Shown in pieces: positions 7,784 through 15,328 of a stretch of DNA of 64,000 nucleotides; position 1 is the first letter of the stretch, and every line of letters starts with the position of its first letter. Position numbers and translations under genes: made by a program. This DNA comes from JAXMDC01 sp046349035 (lineage in GTDB: Bacteria > Pseudomonadota > Alphaproteobacteria > Rhizobiales > Kaistiaceae), in assembly GCA_046349035.1 (NCBI GenBank), contig JAXMDC010000002.1:248001-312000 (forward strand), in the 5' to 3' direction. Below the pieces are notes generated by a model. The model did not search any database and had not been told where the DNA came from. It worked only from the letters and a program-made list of their open reading frames with translations.

Positions 7784-7964
7784 CGCTCGCCGCCTCGCCT
7801 CGGCGCGCTTGTGCAACGCCCTCCAGGATCGCCGCATGGGCCTTGGCGTCGATCGGCGCGGCGTTGCGGGCGGCGATCGCCATCAGGAGATCGGCCGCCT
7901 CGTCCTGGTCGGCCTCCGGCCATTGCCGAGCCTCGGCGACCGCATCTTCAAAGCGCTTGTTCAT
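7761..7964 (-). CDS. Antitoxin-like small protein, 67 aa, no toxin beside it
   Basis: The sequence has the pattern of short proteobacterial antitoxins of RelE/ParE-type modules: FEDAVAEARQWPEADQDEAADLLMAIA, then AHAAILEGVAQARRGEAASDEDIAAL, in which the G-x-A-Q-A-R-R-G-E-x-x-S-D-E motif is typical. Its ATG overlaps the Lgt-like stop (ATGA). The gene that overlaps its 3' end encodes a membrane protein, not a RelE/ParE toxin, so it is an orphan antitoxin, a remnant of a lost module, or a partner of an unusual membrane protein. Confidence 0.65.
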   Translation of the reverse strand: MNKRFEDAVAEARQWPEADQDEAADLLMAIAARNAAPIDAKAHAAILEGVAQARRGEAASDEDIAAL

Positions 7965-8665
7965 TGCCCGATCCTAGCACCCCGCCCGCGCGCCAGCATC
8001 AATGTGCCATAGGCGACGAGCGCCAGGCAAAGGAGGTGGAAGAGGTTGAGCGGGCCGAGCACCGCCGCGTAGGGCTTCAGGAACTCCCAGAGGAAGCGCT
8101 GCCCGGCATAGACGATGACGAGGAGATAGAAGCCGTTCGCCATGAAGAACGCATCGCGCCGCGCGAAAGCGAGGAGGGCATAGGCGAGGAAGGCCGCCAT
8201 CGTCAGGCTCTCGTAGAGCGCCACCGGGTGGCGGGGGATGCCGTCGCCGAAATCCCAACCCCAACTCCCGCCGGTGGCGATCCCATAGGTGTGGTCGTCG
8301 AGGCCGGCGAGCAGGCAGCCGATCCGCCCGACCGCGACCGTCGTCGCAAAGCCGGCGACGAAGAGGAGGCCGGTCGAGCCCTTGATCCCTGCGATGCGCT
8401 TATAGACCTCGACCGTGAAGATCGCCCCGGCGAGCGAGCCGGCGATCGAGCGGCCGATGGCCGGAATTCCGGTGAGTGCGAGATTGGCGGTGCCGAAACC
8501 GTAGGCGCCGACGACCGAGCCGGCGATCAACGCCGCGACATAGGCCGACGAGAGCCGCCGCTCCGGGTCGCGGTCGGTGCCTTTCAGGCGCCAGAGATAC
8601 ACCCCCGCCGTCACCAGCGCCGACGCCGCCGCGGCGAGAAGGTCGAAGAGCGTGTGGACGGGCAT
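7961..8665 (-). CDS. Prolipoprotein diacylglyceryl transferase (Lgt)-family membrane protein, 234 aa
   Basis: It has seven predicted membrane segments and the Lgt signature area VGRIGCLLAGLDDHTYG followed by PRHPVALYESL, equivalent to GRIGNFINGELYG and RHPSQLYE in Lgt, where the Arg and Glu contact the phosphatidylglycerol donor. Lgt moves a diacylglyceryl group from phosphatidylglycerol to the lipobox Cys of prolipoproteins at the periplasmic face of the inner membrane. At 234 residues it is shorter than typical Lgt (about 260-290), so it may be a paralogue acting on another substrate. The 3' end is duplicated at 6963-7034. Confidence 0.8.
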   Translation of the reverse strand: MPVHTLFDLLAAAASALVTAGVYLWRLKGTDRDPERRLSSAYVAALIAGSVVGAYGFGTANLALTGIPAIGRSIAGSLAGAIFTVEVYKRIAGIKGSTGLLFVAGFATTVAVGRIGCLLAGLDDHTYGIATGGSWGWDFGDGIPRHPVALYESLTMAAFLAYALLAFARRDAFFMANGFYLLVIVYAGQRFLWEFLKPYAAVLGPLNLFHLLCLALVAYGTLMLARGRGARIGQ

Positions 8666-8685
8666 GGCCTCCCCGCCCCGCCGCC

Positions 8686-9396
8686 CTAGTTCGCAGCGCC
8701 CGGCTGGAACACCACGCGGTCGTTGACGGCGTAGAGGATGCAGCGGGCGCCGGGATTGGCCTGGCAGTCGGCGGCCGCCTGGTCGATGGCGGCAAAGACC
8801 GTGTCGCCGGTCCGCCAGAGCCAGAACTGCGTCGGCGTGATGATGAGGGCCTTCGGCTTCGTCTCGCGTCCGTAGGCGCGGAGCAGCGCCTGGTCGGCCC
8901 GCGACAGGAACGGGATCTGGTCTGCGTCGAAGGCGGCCGCGGGCGCCACCAGCAGCCGCGGCTGCAGCGGCAGCGAACCGTCGGCGAGCCGCACTTCCTT
9001 GCCGTTGATCGAGACGATCGCGCAGGCGACGGTGGTGTAGAACTCGCAGGCCTGCAGCGCTTGGCGGGCGAGGTCGGCGATCGAGTAGGGCTCGTTCGGC
9101 TTCACGACGAAGCGCGCCGCCCAGGAGTCGGTGCCGAAGGCGGCGGCGAAGACGAAGCCGGCGTTCTTGCCGTCCTGCATCTCCTCGATCGACTCCTTGA
9201 GAACGCGGCGCGCCGTCTCGCTCAGCCACTCGTACTTGGCGGGGTCGATGTCGCGGCTGCCGATGGCGACGATCGGCTCGGCCGGGCCTTCCGCCGATGC
9301 CGGCGACGAAGCGGCCAGCAGAGCGGCGGCAAGCGCCGCGCCGACGACGCATCCGAAGAACCGCCCGACGGCGGCGAAGGAACGCCCGAACGCCAT
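8686..9396 (-). CDS. Secreted protein of unknown function with a C-terminal C-x-L-Y-A-V-x-D-x-V-V-module, 236 aa
   Basis: A signal peptide (residues 1-35, ending SPASA) precedes a soluble domain. The C-terminal part shows ALLRAYGRETKPKALIITPTQFW followed by C..ARCILYAVNDRVVF, a module I associate with alphaproteobacterial secreted proteins in which an aromatic strand is followed by a Cys pair and LYAVxDxVV. No catalytic residues are known. Its ATG at 9396 lies 20 bp upstream of the Lgt-like gene in the same direction, and it diverges from the hydrolase gene at 9592. Confidence 0.65.
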   Translation of the reverse strand: MAFGRSFAAVGRFFGCVVGAALAAALLAASSPASAEGPAEPIVAIGSRDIDPAKYEWLSETARRVLKESIEEMQDGKNAGFVFAAAFGTDSWAARFVVKPNEPYSIADLARQALQACEFYTTVACAIVSINGKEVRLADGSLPLQPRLLVAPAAAFDADQIPFLSRADQALLRAYGRETKPKALIITPTQFWLWRTGDTVFAAIDQAAADCQANPGARCILYAVNDRVVFQPGAAN

Positions 9397-9591
9397 GACC
9401 CGAACCCCTTGCGATGCCGACCCCGGCGGCTCGCTCGCCGCCGGATTTCCCGGCCGGGACAATAGGTTGGCGCGGCCGGAGGGGTCAACGCGGGGAGGGG
9501 GCGGCGCCGCCTCGATCTTGCGCCCGCTCAAGGCGTCGGCCCGCCGCGGCGTCCATCTTCTATTCAAACCCCTACTCCCCGGAGGCCGCCG

Positions 9592-10581
9592 ATGCCCCGC
9601 CGCCGCGTCGTCCTTGCCGCAATCGCCGTGGCGCTTGTTGCCGCCGCCGGCGCCGTCGCCTGGAGCTACAACACCGACCTTGCCCGCGCCCGCGCCGCGC
9701 TTGGCGAAGGCGCGCTGATCGCCGAGACGGCCGCCGGCCGCATCGAGTATGCCGACCGCGGCAGCGGCCCGCCGCTCCTCTCCATCCACGGCGCCGGCGG
9801 CGGCTTCGACCAGGGCCTCGCCAACGCCGCCGACCTCGTCGGCGCCGGCTATCGCGTCATCGCTCCCTCGCGCTTCGGCTATCTCGGCACGGCGGTGCCG
9901 GCCGATCCGCTGCCGGCCCGCCAGGCCGACGCACATGCGGCGCTTTTGGATACGCTCGGCATCGACAGGGCGGTGGTGGTTGGCGTCTCGGCCGGGGCCC
10001 GCTCCGCCCTCGAACTCGCGCTTCGCCATCCGCAGCGCGTGTCGGCGCTGGTGCTGATCGTGCCCGGCACCTATGCGCCGGAGAGCCCGGTGATGATCGA
10101 GGAGAGCCGCGGCAGCCAGCTCGCCTTCGCGCTCGTCAACGCCGGCGCCGACTTCGCCTGGTGGAGCCTGGAGAAACTCGCGCCCGACGTCCTCACCCGC
10201 TTCCTCGGCGTGCCGCCCGAACTCCTAGCCCGTGTCTCGCCCGCCGAACGCGCCCGCGCCGAGGCGATCCGGGCGAGCGTCCAGCCGCTCTCGCGCCGCG
10301 TCGCCGGCATCAATGTCGACAGCCGGCCCGATCTCGCGCCGCTGCCGCTGGAGAAGATCGCCGCGCCGACGCTGGTGATCTCGGCCCGGGACGATCTTTT
10401 CAATACCCGCCCGGCTGCCGAGCACGCCGCCGCGGGCATTCCCGGCGCGAGGCTCATCGTCTACGAGAACGGCGGCCATCTCCTGGTCGGCCGTCAGGCG
10501 GAGGCCCGCGCCGCCGTCGCTAGCTTTCTCGCCACGGCCGGCCTTGCGCCGGGAGCCGTCCTCGGCGCCGCGACGCGATAA
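9592..10581 (+). CDS. Alpha/beta hydrolase with N-terminal membrane anchor, 329 aa
   Basis: The N-terminus (MPRRRVVLAAIAVALVAAAGAVAW) is a signal or anchor. The fold follows: oxyanion loop at LLSIHGAGGGFDQG, nucleophile elbow GVSAGARS (Ser of G-x-S-x-G), the acid region PTLVISARDDLFNTR and the catalytic His in YENGGHLLVG. The triad is therefore complete. Substrate is unknown; such periplasmic hydrolases often act on esters or peptides. Divergent from 8686, with the FGE-like gene 80 bp downstream. Confidence 0.88.
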   Translation: MPRRRVVLAAIAVALVAAAGAVAWSYNTDLARARAALGEGALIAETAAGRIEYADRGSGPPLLSIHGAGGGFDQGLANAADLVGAGYRVIAPSRFGYLGTAVPADPLPARQADAHAALLDTLGIDRAVVVGVSAGARSALELALRHPQRVSALVLIVPGTYAPESPVMIEESRGSQLAFALVNAGADFAWWSLEKLAPDVLTRFLGVPPELLARVSPAERARAEAIRASVQPLSRRVAGINVDSRPDLAPLPLEKIAAPTLVISARDDLFNTRPAAEHAAAGIPGARLIVYENGGHLLVGRQAEARAAVASFLATAGLAPGAVLGAATR

Positions 10582-10660
10582 CGGGAACGCCCCGTAACCT
10601 CCGGCGGCGTCCGGGCGTATTCTCTTCGCCGGGATGCGTCTGGTCGCTGGGAGAGGGGAT

Positions 10661-11683
10661 ATGCGTTCGTTGAGATCGACCGGCAGGGCCCGCCCGGCGG
10701 CCGGCCTCGCCGCCGCCCTTGCCCTTGCAGCGCTAGCGACCGCCGCCCTGCCGGGCCACCCGCTTGCCCAGGCCGCCGCCGACGCCGCCTGCAGCGGTGG
10801 CGTCCTCGCTGCCCTCGGTTCTCCCCCGGCGATCCGCTGCCTCCGCCCGGGCGATGTCTTCCGCGATTGTGCCGAGCCTTGCCCGGAGATGGTCGTCGTT
10901 CCCGCCGGCAGCTTCCTCATGGGCTCGCCCGAGGGCGAGGCCGACCGCAGCGAGGACGAGGGGCCGCTGCATCGCGTCGCCATCGCCGCGCCCTTCGCCG
11001 TTGCCCGCCTGGAAGTGACGCGGGGCGCCTTCGCCGCATTCGTCGCCGAGACCGGCTACGCCCCGCCGCCCGGCTGCCATGTGGCCATTCCCTCCGGCTT
11101 TGCCGACGGGCGCAACAAGACCTTCCGCGATCCCGCCTTCGCGCAGGACGACCGCCATCCGGCGGTCTGCGTCAGCCACGACGACGCCGACGCCTTTCTC
11201 GCCTGGCTCACGCGGCAGGCCGGCACGCCCTACCGGCTGCTCAGCGAGGCGGAGTGGGAATACGCCGCCCGCGCCGGCAACGCGTCGGATTTCGCCTTCG
11301 GCGCGCCCGAGCGCCAATGCGCCGCCGTCAACGCCGCCGACCTCGCCTTCGAAGCGACCTTCGCCGGCTGGGAGGCCGCCGATTGCGACGATGGCGCGGT
11401 CTACACCGCGCCCGGCGGCAGCTATCCGCCGAACGCCTTCGGCCTCCACGACATGACCGGCAATGTCTGGGAGTGGACGGCCGACTGCTACCACGAGGAC
11501 TACACCGGCGCCCCGGCCGACGGCACGCCCTGGCTCGCCGGCGAGTGCCGCACCCGCGTCTCGCGCGGCGGCTCCTTCGTCGACGCGCCGCGCTACCTTC
11601 GCCCCGCTTACCGCGACGGCAATCCGCCCGACGCCCGCTTCAGCGTGCTCGGCTTCCGCGTCGCGCGGAGCCTGACGCGCTGA
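10661..11683 (+). CDS. Secreted FGE-sulfatase-fold (SUMF1-like) protein without the catalytic cysteines
   Basis: After an export signal, residues about 85-340 carry the FGE fold: MVVVPAGSFLMGSPEGE, YRLLSEAEWEYAARAG, FGLHDMTGNVWEWTADCY, RVSRGGSFVDAPRYLRPAYRDG and LGFRVAR. In true formylglycine-generating enzymes two cysteines follow the GGS(F/Y) motif; here that place reads VDAPRYLRP, so both are absent and the protein cannot be a standard FGE. Other Cys residues may form structural disulfides. The ATG at 10661 has GAGGGG just upstream; an in-frame ATG at 10634 is the alternative. Confidence 0.85.
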   Translation: MRSLRSTGRARPAAGLAAALALAALATAALPGHPLAQAAADAACSGGVLAALGSPPAIRCLRPGDVFRDCAEPCPEMVVVPAGSFLMGSPEGEADRSEDEGPLHRVAIAAPFAVARLEVTRGAFAAFVAETGYAPPPGCHVAIPSGFADGRNKTFRDPAFAQDDRHPAVCVSHDDADAFLAWLTRQAGTPYRLLSEAEWEYAARAGNASDFAFGAPERQCAAVNAADLAFEATFAGWEAADCDDGAVYTAPGGSYPPNAFGLHDMTGNVWEWTADCYHEDYTGAPADGTPWLAGECRTRVSRGGSFVDAPRYLRPAYRDGNPPDARFSVLGFRVARSLTR

Positions 11684-11815
11684 GCGCTGGCGCCGAGCGG
11701 AATCCGCTGTAACCTTTCCCCCGCCTGCAGCGAATAGAGTGATTAGCCCCGGCCGCTGCGCTGGGGGCGAAGCAGCCATTGAGCGAAACACCCATTGAGG
11801 GGAGCCGCAGTTCCG

Positions 11816-12214
11816 ATGATCACCCGCCGCCATCTCTTCGCCCTGGCCGCCGTCGCCGGCGCCGCCGCCATGCTTCCGATCGCCGCGCCGGCCGCCGAGA
11901 CCAAGCCCTATACCGACGGCGCCTTCGACATCGCCCAGAAGGCGGGGAAGTCGATCCTGGTTCAGATCCACGCCACTTGGTGCCCGACCTGCGCCGCGCA
12001 GGCGCCGATCCTCGCCGACCTCGAGCGCGATCCGAAGTTCCAGAACCTCGTCGTCTTCCATGTCGATTTCGACGATCAGAAGGACGCCGTCCGCCGCTTC
12101 GGCGCGCGCATGCAGTCGACGCTGATCACCTTCAAGAACGGCCGCGAGACCGGCCGCTCGGTCGGCGAGACCCGCCGCCCCGAACTCGCCGCGCTGCTCG
12201 CCAAGGCGGTCTGA
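11816..12214 (+). CDS. Periplasmic thioredoxin-like protein, CPTC active site, 132 aa
   Basis: The signal sequence ITRRHLFALAAVAGAAAML has a twin arginine and hydrophobic core (probable Tat substrate), ending about residue 27. The thioredoxin motif WCPTC places the redox cysteines at C56 and C59, and the cis-Pro loop region is STLITFKNG. It lies 90 bp upstream of a CcdA-type protein, the usual electron donor for periplasmic thioredoxins, so the pair probably moves reducing equivalents from cytosolic thioredoxin to the periplasm. Confidence 0.85.
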   Translation: MITRRHLFALAAVAGAAAMLPIAAPAAETKPYTDGAFDIAQKAGKSILVQIHATWCPTCAAQAPILADLERDPKFQNLVVFHVDFDDQKDAVRRFGARMQSTLITFKNGRETGRSVGETRRPELAALLAKAV

Positions 12215-12303
12215 GCCGCGGCGCGGCCGCCGTCCCCGCGCCCCCCACGGGGACGGTTGGCCGGCGGCGCCCCCGCCCCCGGCCGCCCGGCGCCTGACGC
12301 ACC

Positions 12304-13035
12304 ATGTCCCTTGCGACGCTGGCTCTCGCCTTCCTTGCCGGGGCGCTGACCGTTCTTTCGCCGTGCGTCCTGCCGTTATTGCCGATCGTCCTCGCCAGCG
12401 CGGCCGGCGGTCGTCGCTTCGGCCCCCTGGCGCTCGCCGCCGGTCTGGCGACCTCCTTCGTCGCTGTCGGCCTTTTCCTCGCGACCGCCGGCTTCGCCCT
12501 CGGCATCGACGACCGCGCCTTTCGCACGTTCGGCGCCGTCGCGATGATCGCCGTCGGCGCGCTGCTGACCGTGCCCGCCCTGCAGACGCGGCTTGCCGCC
12601 GCCGGCGCCCCGCTCGCCCGCTGGGCCGACGCTCGCATCGCCGGCATCGGCGGCGGGGAGGGGACGGGGCCGCTCGGCCAATTCCTGATCGGCCTCCTCC
12701 TCGGCGCGGTGTGGAGTCCCTGCGTCGGGCCGACGCTCGGGGCGGCCTCGGTGCTGGCGGCGCAGGGCGAAGCGCTCGGCGAGGTGGCGCTGACGATGCT
12801 TCTCTTCGGTTTCGGCGCCGCCGCGCCGCTGGTCGCGATCGGCCTTGCCTCGCGCGAGGTGTTGACGCGCTGGCGGAGCCGCCTGCTGCATGGCGGCCGG
12901 GCGCTTAAGATGGCGATGGGCGCGGTGTTTCTGGTCCTCGGCCTTGCCGTGCTCACCGGCCTCGACAAGCGCATCGAGACCGCCCTGGTCGAACTTTCGC
13001 CGGACTGGCTGACCGCCCTGACGACGCGCTTCTGA
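12304..13035 (+). CDS. CcdA/DsbD-type transmembrane thiol carrier, 243 aa
   Basis: Six membrane segments with two SPC motifs: SPCVLPLLP (C21) and SPCVGPTLG (C140). In CcdA these Cys residues accept electrons from cytosolic thioredoxin and pass them to periplasmic thiol proteins, for cytochrome c maturation or disulfide repair. At 243 residues it is the usual CcdA length, with no thioredoxin or N-terminal domain as in DsbD. The partner is most likely the CPTC protein just upstream. A strong terminator follows at 13088-13152. Confidence 0.9.
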   Translation: MSLATLALAFLAGALTVLSPCVLPLLPIVLASAAGGRRFGPLALAAGLATSFVAVGLFLATAGFALGIDDRAFRTFGAVAMIAVGALLTVPALQTRLAAAGAPLARWADARIAGIGGGEGTGPLGQFLIGLLLGAVWSPCVGPTLGAASVLAAQGEALGEVALTMLLFGFGAAAPLVAIGLASREVLTRWRSRLLHGGRALKMAMGAVFLVLGLAVLTGLDKRIETALVELSPDWLTALTTRF

Positions 13036-13087
13036 TACCGCGGGTCGGCCTACCGCGCGGCCGGCGCGGCCCGCTCTCCCGCAACAA

Positions 13088-13152
13088 AAGGGCGGCGCCC
13101 TGCCGCCGCCCTTCTTGCTTGCGGGCCCGGCCGCAGGGACGGCCGGGCCCGC
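13088..13152. terminator. Two tandem GC-rich hairpins after the ccdA-like gene
   Basis: The first hairpin has a 9-bp stem AAGGGCGGC (13088-13096) / GCCGCCCTT (13105-13113) followed by CTTGCTT. The second has a perfect 13-bp stem GCGGGCCCGGCCG (13121-13133) / 13140-13152 followed by TTGCTCTTCT. They separate convergent genes (ccdA-like, plus strand; 13171, minus strand) and may serve both. Confidence 0.75.
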
Positions 13153-13170
13153 TTGCTCTTCTGCTCCCGG

Positions 13171-13395
13171 CTAGTCGCCGGTGACGACCTGCCACTCCGC
13201 TGCGCCTTCGCGCACGGCGCGGCCGGCAAGCCCGCCGAGAAACGCCATAAGCTTGGCTCCGCCATCCGGCGTCAGCGCGAAATGGCAGCGGCTTCCGTTG
13301 GCGGTCACAACTGTCACTCCAATCATTTGGCCATTGTCGATCAATTGCCCCTCAAACGCGCTTGCCACCGGCAGCGCGCCCTCTTCCTCCTCCAT
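13171..13395 (-). CDS. Small hypothetical protein, 74 aa
   Basis: Reading from the ATG at 13395 (MEEEEGALPVASAFEGQL) gives a 74-residue protein with no signal or membrane segment. It has a regular strand pattern, IGVTVVTANGSRCHFALTPDGGAKLMAFLGGLAGRAV, unlike a chance frame in this GC-rich DNA. The function is unknown. A longer in-frame version from 13512 is possible but its extra residues look random. Confidence 0.5.
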   Translation of the reverse strand: MEEEEGALPVASAFEGQLIDNGQMIGVTVVTANGSRCHFALTPDGGAKLMAFLGGLAGRAVREGAAEWQVVTGD

Positions 13396-13655
13396 TCTCA
13401 ACTCCAACGTGCTAGAAAACTCCCGGCGAAATGGCCGACTCCGCACGCGCCTACATTGCGACAAATCAAAAACGCGCGGCAAGGGTGCCGGCCTCCCCGG
13501 TAACAAAAACAACGCTCGGGCTGGAGGGTGGTTCCCGGCAAGGCGCTGCAGCCGCCCCGGCGGCGGCGGCAGCAGACAGGTTCGCGTGCGCGATCGCCGG
13601 CAGCGAGGCGGAAGCGCTGGGAACGAGGGGCTATTGGCGGGGGGAAGCGCTCAGC

Positions 13656-14207
13656 TCAGCGCCGCGTGGCGCTCGCCGGCAGCTCGATGCGGCTGAGGCG
13701 CCAGCTGCCGCTCCACGTCCAATGCGTGGTGACGACCGGGCTCTTCTCCGAGCTGGCAAGATCGAGGCGGAAGCTGATCGGCCCGCTGAAGAACGCCCAG
13801 CGGACATTGCCGAGGCCGAAGCGCTGCGTGCTCGACCCGCCGGAGGCCGGTGCGGTCGCGCCTTGCCCGGCGGGGGCCGCCGGTGCGGCATTGCCGCCGG
13901 AGCCCGGCCGCACGCCGGAGAGCAGCGAGACGATCCCCGCCGGCGTCAGATACTGCTGCAGCGCCGCGTCGATGAACGGCCGCCCGAACGCGCCGAGGAT
14001 GGCGTTCTGCTGTTGGTTGCGGGCAAGGCCGGCGGAGAGTTCGTCGGCGAGGCTGGCGCGAAGCGCCGGCCAGTCGACCGCCGCGTCGATCCCCGCCGCG
14101 TCGCGCGCTTCGAGCGCCCGGGCAAAGAGATAGATCGAGACATAGGGCCAACCCGCCCAGCCAAGGACGACAACCCCAAGCGCAATCAGAACCAGGCGGC
14201 GCCGCAT
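13656..14207 (-). CDS. DUF2939-type membrane-anchored protein, 183 aa
   Basis: MRRRLVLIALGVVVLGWAGWPYVSIY is a single membrane anchor. The following ALEARDAAGIDAAVDWPALRASLADEL matches the start of the DUF2939 domain (aromatic-rich anchor, then D-x-x-x-L-x-x-x-V-D-x-x-x-L-R). The rest includes a Gly/Ala/Pro-rich linker (residues 105-128), then a C-terminal strand-rich part ending SRIELPAS. Function unknown. An upstream TTG at 14225 is possible; ATG 14207 is preferred. Confidence 0.75.
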   Translation of the reverse strand: MRRRLVLIALGVVVLGWAGWPYVSIYLFARALEARDAAGIDAAVDWPALRASLADELSAGLARNQQQNAILGAFGRPFIDAALQQYLTPAGIVSLLSGVRPGSGGNAAPAAPAGQGATAPASGGSSTQRFGLGNVRWAFFSGPISFRLDLASSEKSPVVTTHWTWSGSWRLSRIELPASATRR

Positions 14208-14255
14208 GGCGTCAGACTCGGCCAATCCGCGCCCCGGAGCAAGGGGGAGGGGGCG

Positions 14256-14405
14256 TTAGTCGCGGCGCCGAACGCAGGTCGCCGCATATGCGGTCGCGAT
14301 AAGCAGCACGCCGATGGCTTCGGTCTCGTGTCCATCAAGCGCGTAAAGGACGGCGACGATGCAGTGAGCGACGGCGATGGCAGCGTGGCGAAGATCGATG
14401 GTCAC
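14256..14405 (-). CDS. Tiny membrane protein, 49 aa
   Basis: GTG at 14405, with GGAGG nine bases before it, opens a 49-residue frame: TIDLRHAAIAVAHCIVAVLYALDG, then EAIGVLLIATAYAATCVRRRD. Two short hydrophobic segments with a charged hairpin between them and a basic end suggest a two-helix inner membrane peptide. It lies next to the phage-like XRE gene, and its role is unknown. Confidence 0.5.
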   Translation of the reverse strand: MTIDLRHAAIAVAHCIVAVLYALDGHETEAIGVLLIATAYAATCVRRRD

Positions 14406-14558
14406 GCGGAGTGCCTCCGGTTGAGAGGCCTCCCATTCACAGCATGTCGAAGGTGCCGGCAACGCACAGGCTATGAGACGGCCGGAAGCGAGGCGGTTGC
14501 TGCTCGCCCCCGCTCGATCTGCCTGTCACATGCGTGACGAGCGTGACCGATCGCGCCC

Positions 14559-14915
14559 CTAACTCCCCGTGCGCTTCAGCAGTGCTTCGGCGACGCGGCT
14601 GACTTGGGCGCGTTCTTCGGGCGTGGCGCGCTTCAGATTGTCGAGGATCGACCAGAGCGCGTCGGTGTCGAGCGGGTTGCGGTTGATGAGGTCGGTGTCC
14701 TCGCAGCCGAGCGCCCAGGAGAGCGATTCGATGATCGGCTGCGTATAGGGCTGCTTGCCGTTTTCCAGGCGGCTTAGGGTCGACTTGGAGAAGCCCTCCA
14801 GGCGGTCGCGCACGCGCTCCACCAGACGGTCCTGCGACAGCTCGCGATGGAGCCGCCACTCGCGGATGAAAGTCCGGCGCAAGGGCGCCAGACGCGATGA
14901 AACGCGCTTCGGCAT
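14559..14915 (-). CDS. XRE/Cro-type helix-turn-helix regulator, 118 aa
   Basis: The HTH is in residues 14-68: WRLHRELSQDRLVERV, FSKSTLSRLENGKQPYTQPIIESLSWALG. The C-terminal part (DTDALWSILDNLKRATPEERAQVSRVAEAL) is a helical dimerisation segment common in phage-type repressors. Its ATG at 14915 is two bases from an ATTCC-type operator that also covers the ribosome site, so it should repress itself. Two further half-sites at 14985-15016 form a palindrome across a promoter. Confidence 0.88.
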   Translation of the reverse strand: MPKRVSSRLAPLRRTFIREWRLHRELSQDRLVERVRDRLEGFSKSTLSRLENGKQPYTQPIIESLSWALGCEDTDLINRNPLDTDALWSILDNLKRATPEERAQVSRVAEALLKRTGS

Positions 14916-14916
14916 T

Positions 14917-15016
14917 ATTCCCTCTTACGGAACAATGCCTTAGGAGTCGTTACGGCTAGCAGCAACAAAACCGCTTGACAGTTATTCCATGAGAAGGAAT
15001 ATTCCTTCTTATGGAA
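14917..15016. promoter_or_regulatory. Three repressor sites and a promoter next to the XRE gene
   Basis: Site 1 (14917-14932) is ATTCCCTCTTACGGAA; site 2 (14985-15000, inverted) and site 3 (15001-15016) share the consensus ATTCCyTCTTAyGGAA and form a 32-bp palindrome with a single mismatch per arm. A plus-strand promoter TTGACA (14975-14980), 17 bp, AATATT (14998-15003) has its -10 inside the palindrome. Site 1 covers the RBS of the XRE gene. This is a repressor-operator layout like that of a temperate phage. Confidence 0.75.
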
Positions 15017-15174
15017 CGCCTGGAAGCGCCCGTAGAAGGGGTAAAACCCTCTCCCCACCTCAGGGTCCCCGTTGCCGAGAGCCGCGCTCGCCCAAGGGGC
15101 GCCAGGCCGGCAGGGGCGCTTGCCCGCGTTCCAAGGAGCGGCCCGCTGTCCTCCCCAGCCCTGCCGCATCCCGG

Positions 15175-15309
15175 GGCGGCGCCTTTTGGCGTCGCCCCGC
15201 TTTTCCCTTGGAAGAATTGGGCGGCGCCTTCTGGCGTCGTCCCGCTTGTCCCTCGGAAGAACTGCGCGGCGCCTTGCGGCGTCGCCCCGCTTTCCCCTTC
15301 GGTACCCGC
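15175..15309. repeat. Three tandem 45-bp repeats
   Basis: Units begin at 15175, 15220 and 15265 and share the core CGGCGCCTT(n2)GGCGTCG, CCCGCTT and a GGAAGAA(c/t)TG end; units 1 and 2 are close, unit 3 more different. The stretch has no convincing coding frame on either strand; the 15017-15328 region between the operator and the next gene otherwise holds nothing recognisable. Confidence 0.7.
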
Positions 15310-15328
15310 AGCCGCCGCGGCGCCCCGC

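Noticed and set aside
10661..11683. Formylglycine-generating enzyme (sulfatase maturation)
   Set aside because: The catalytic cysteines are absent, and no sulfatase gene is nearby.
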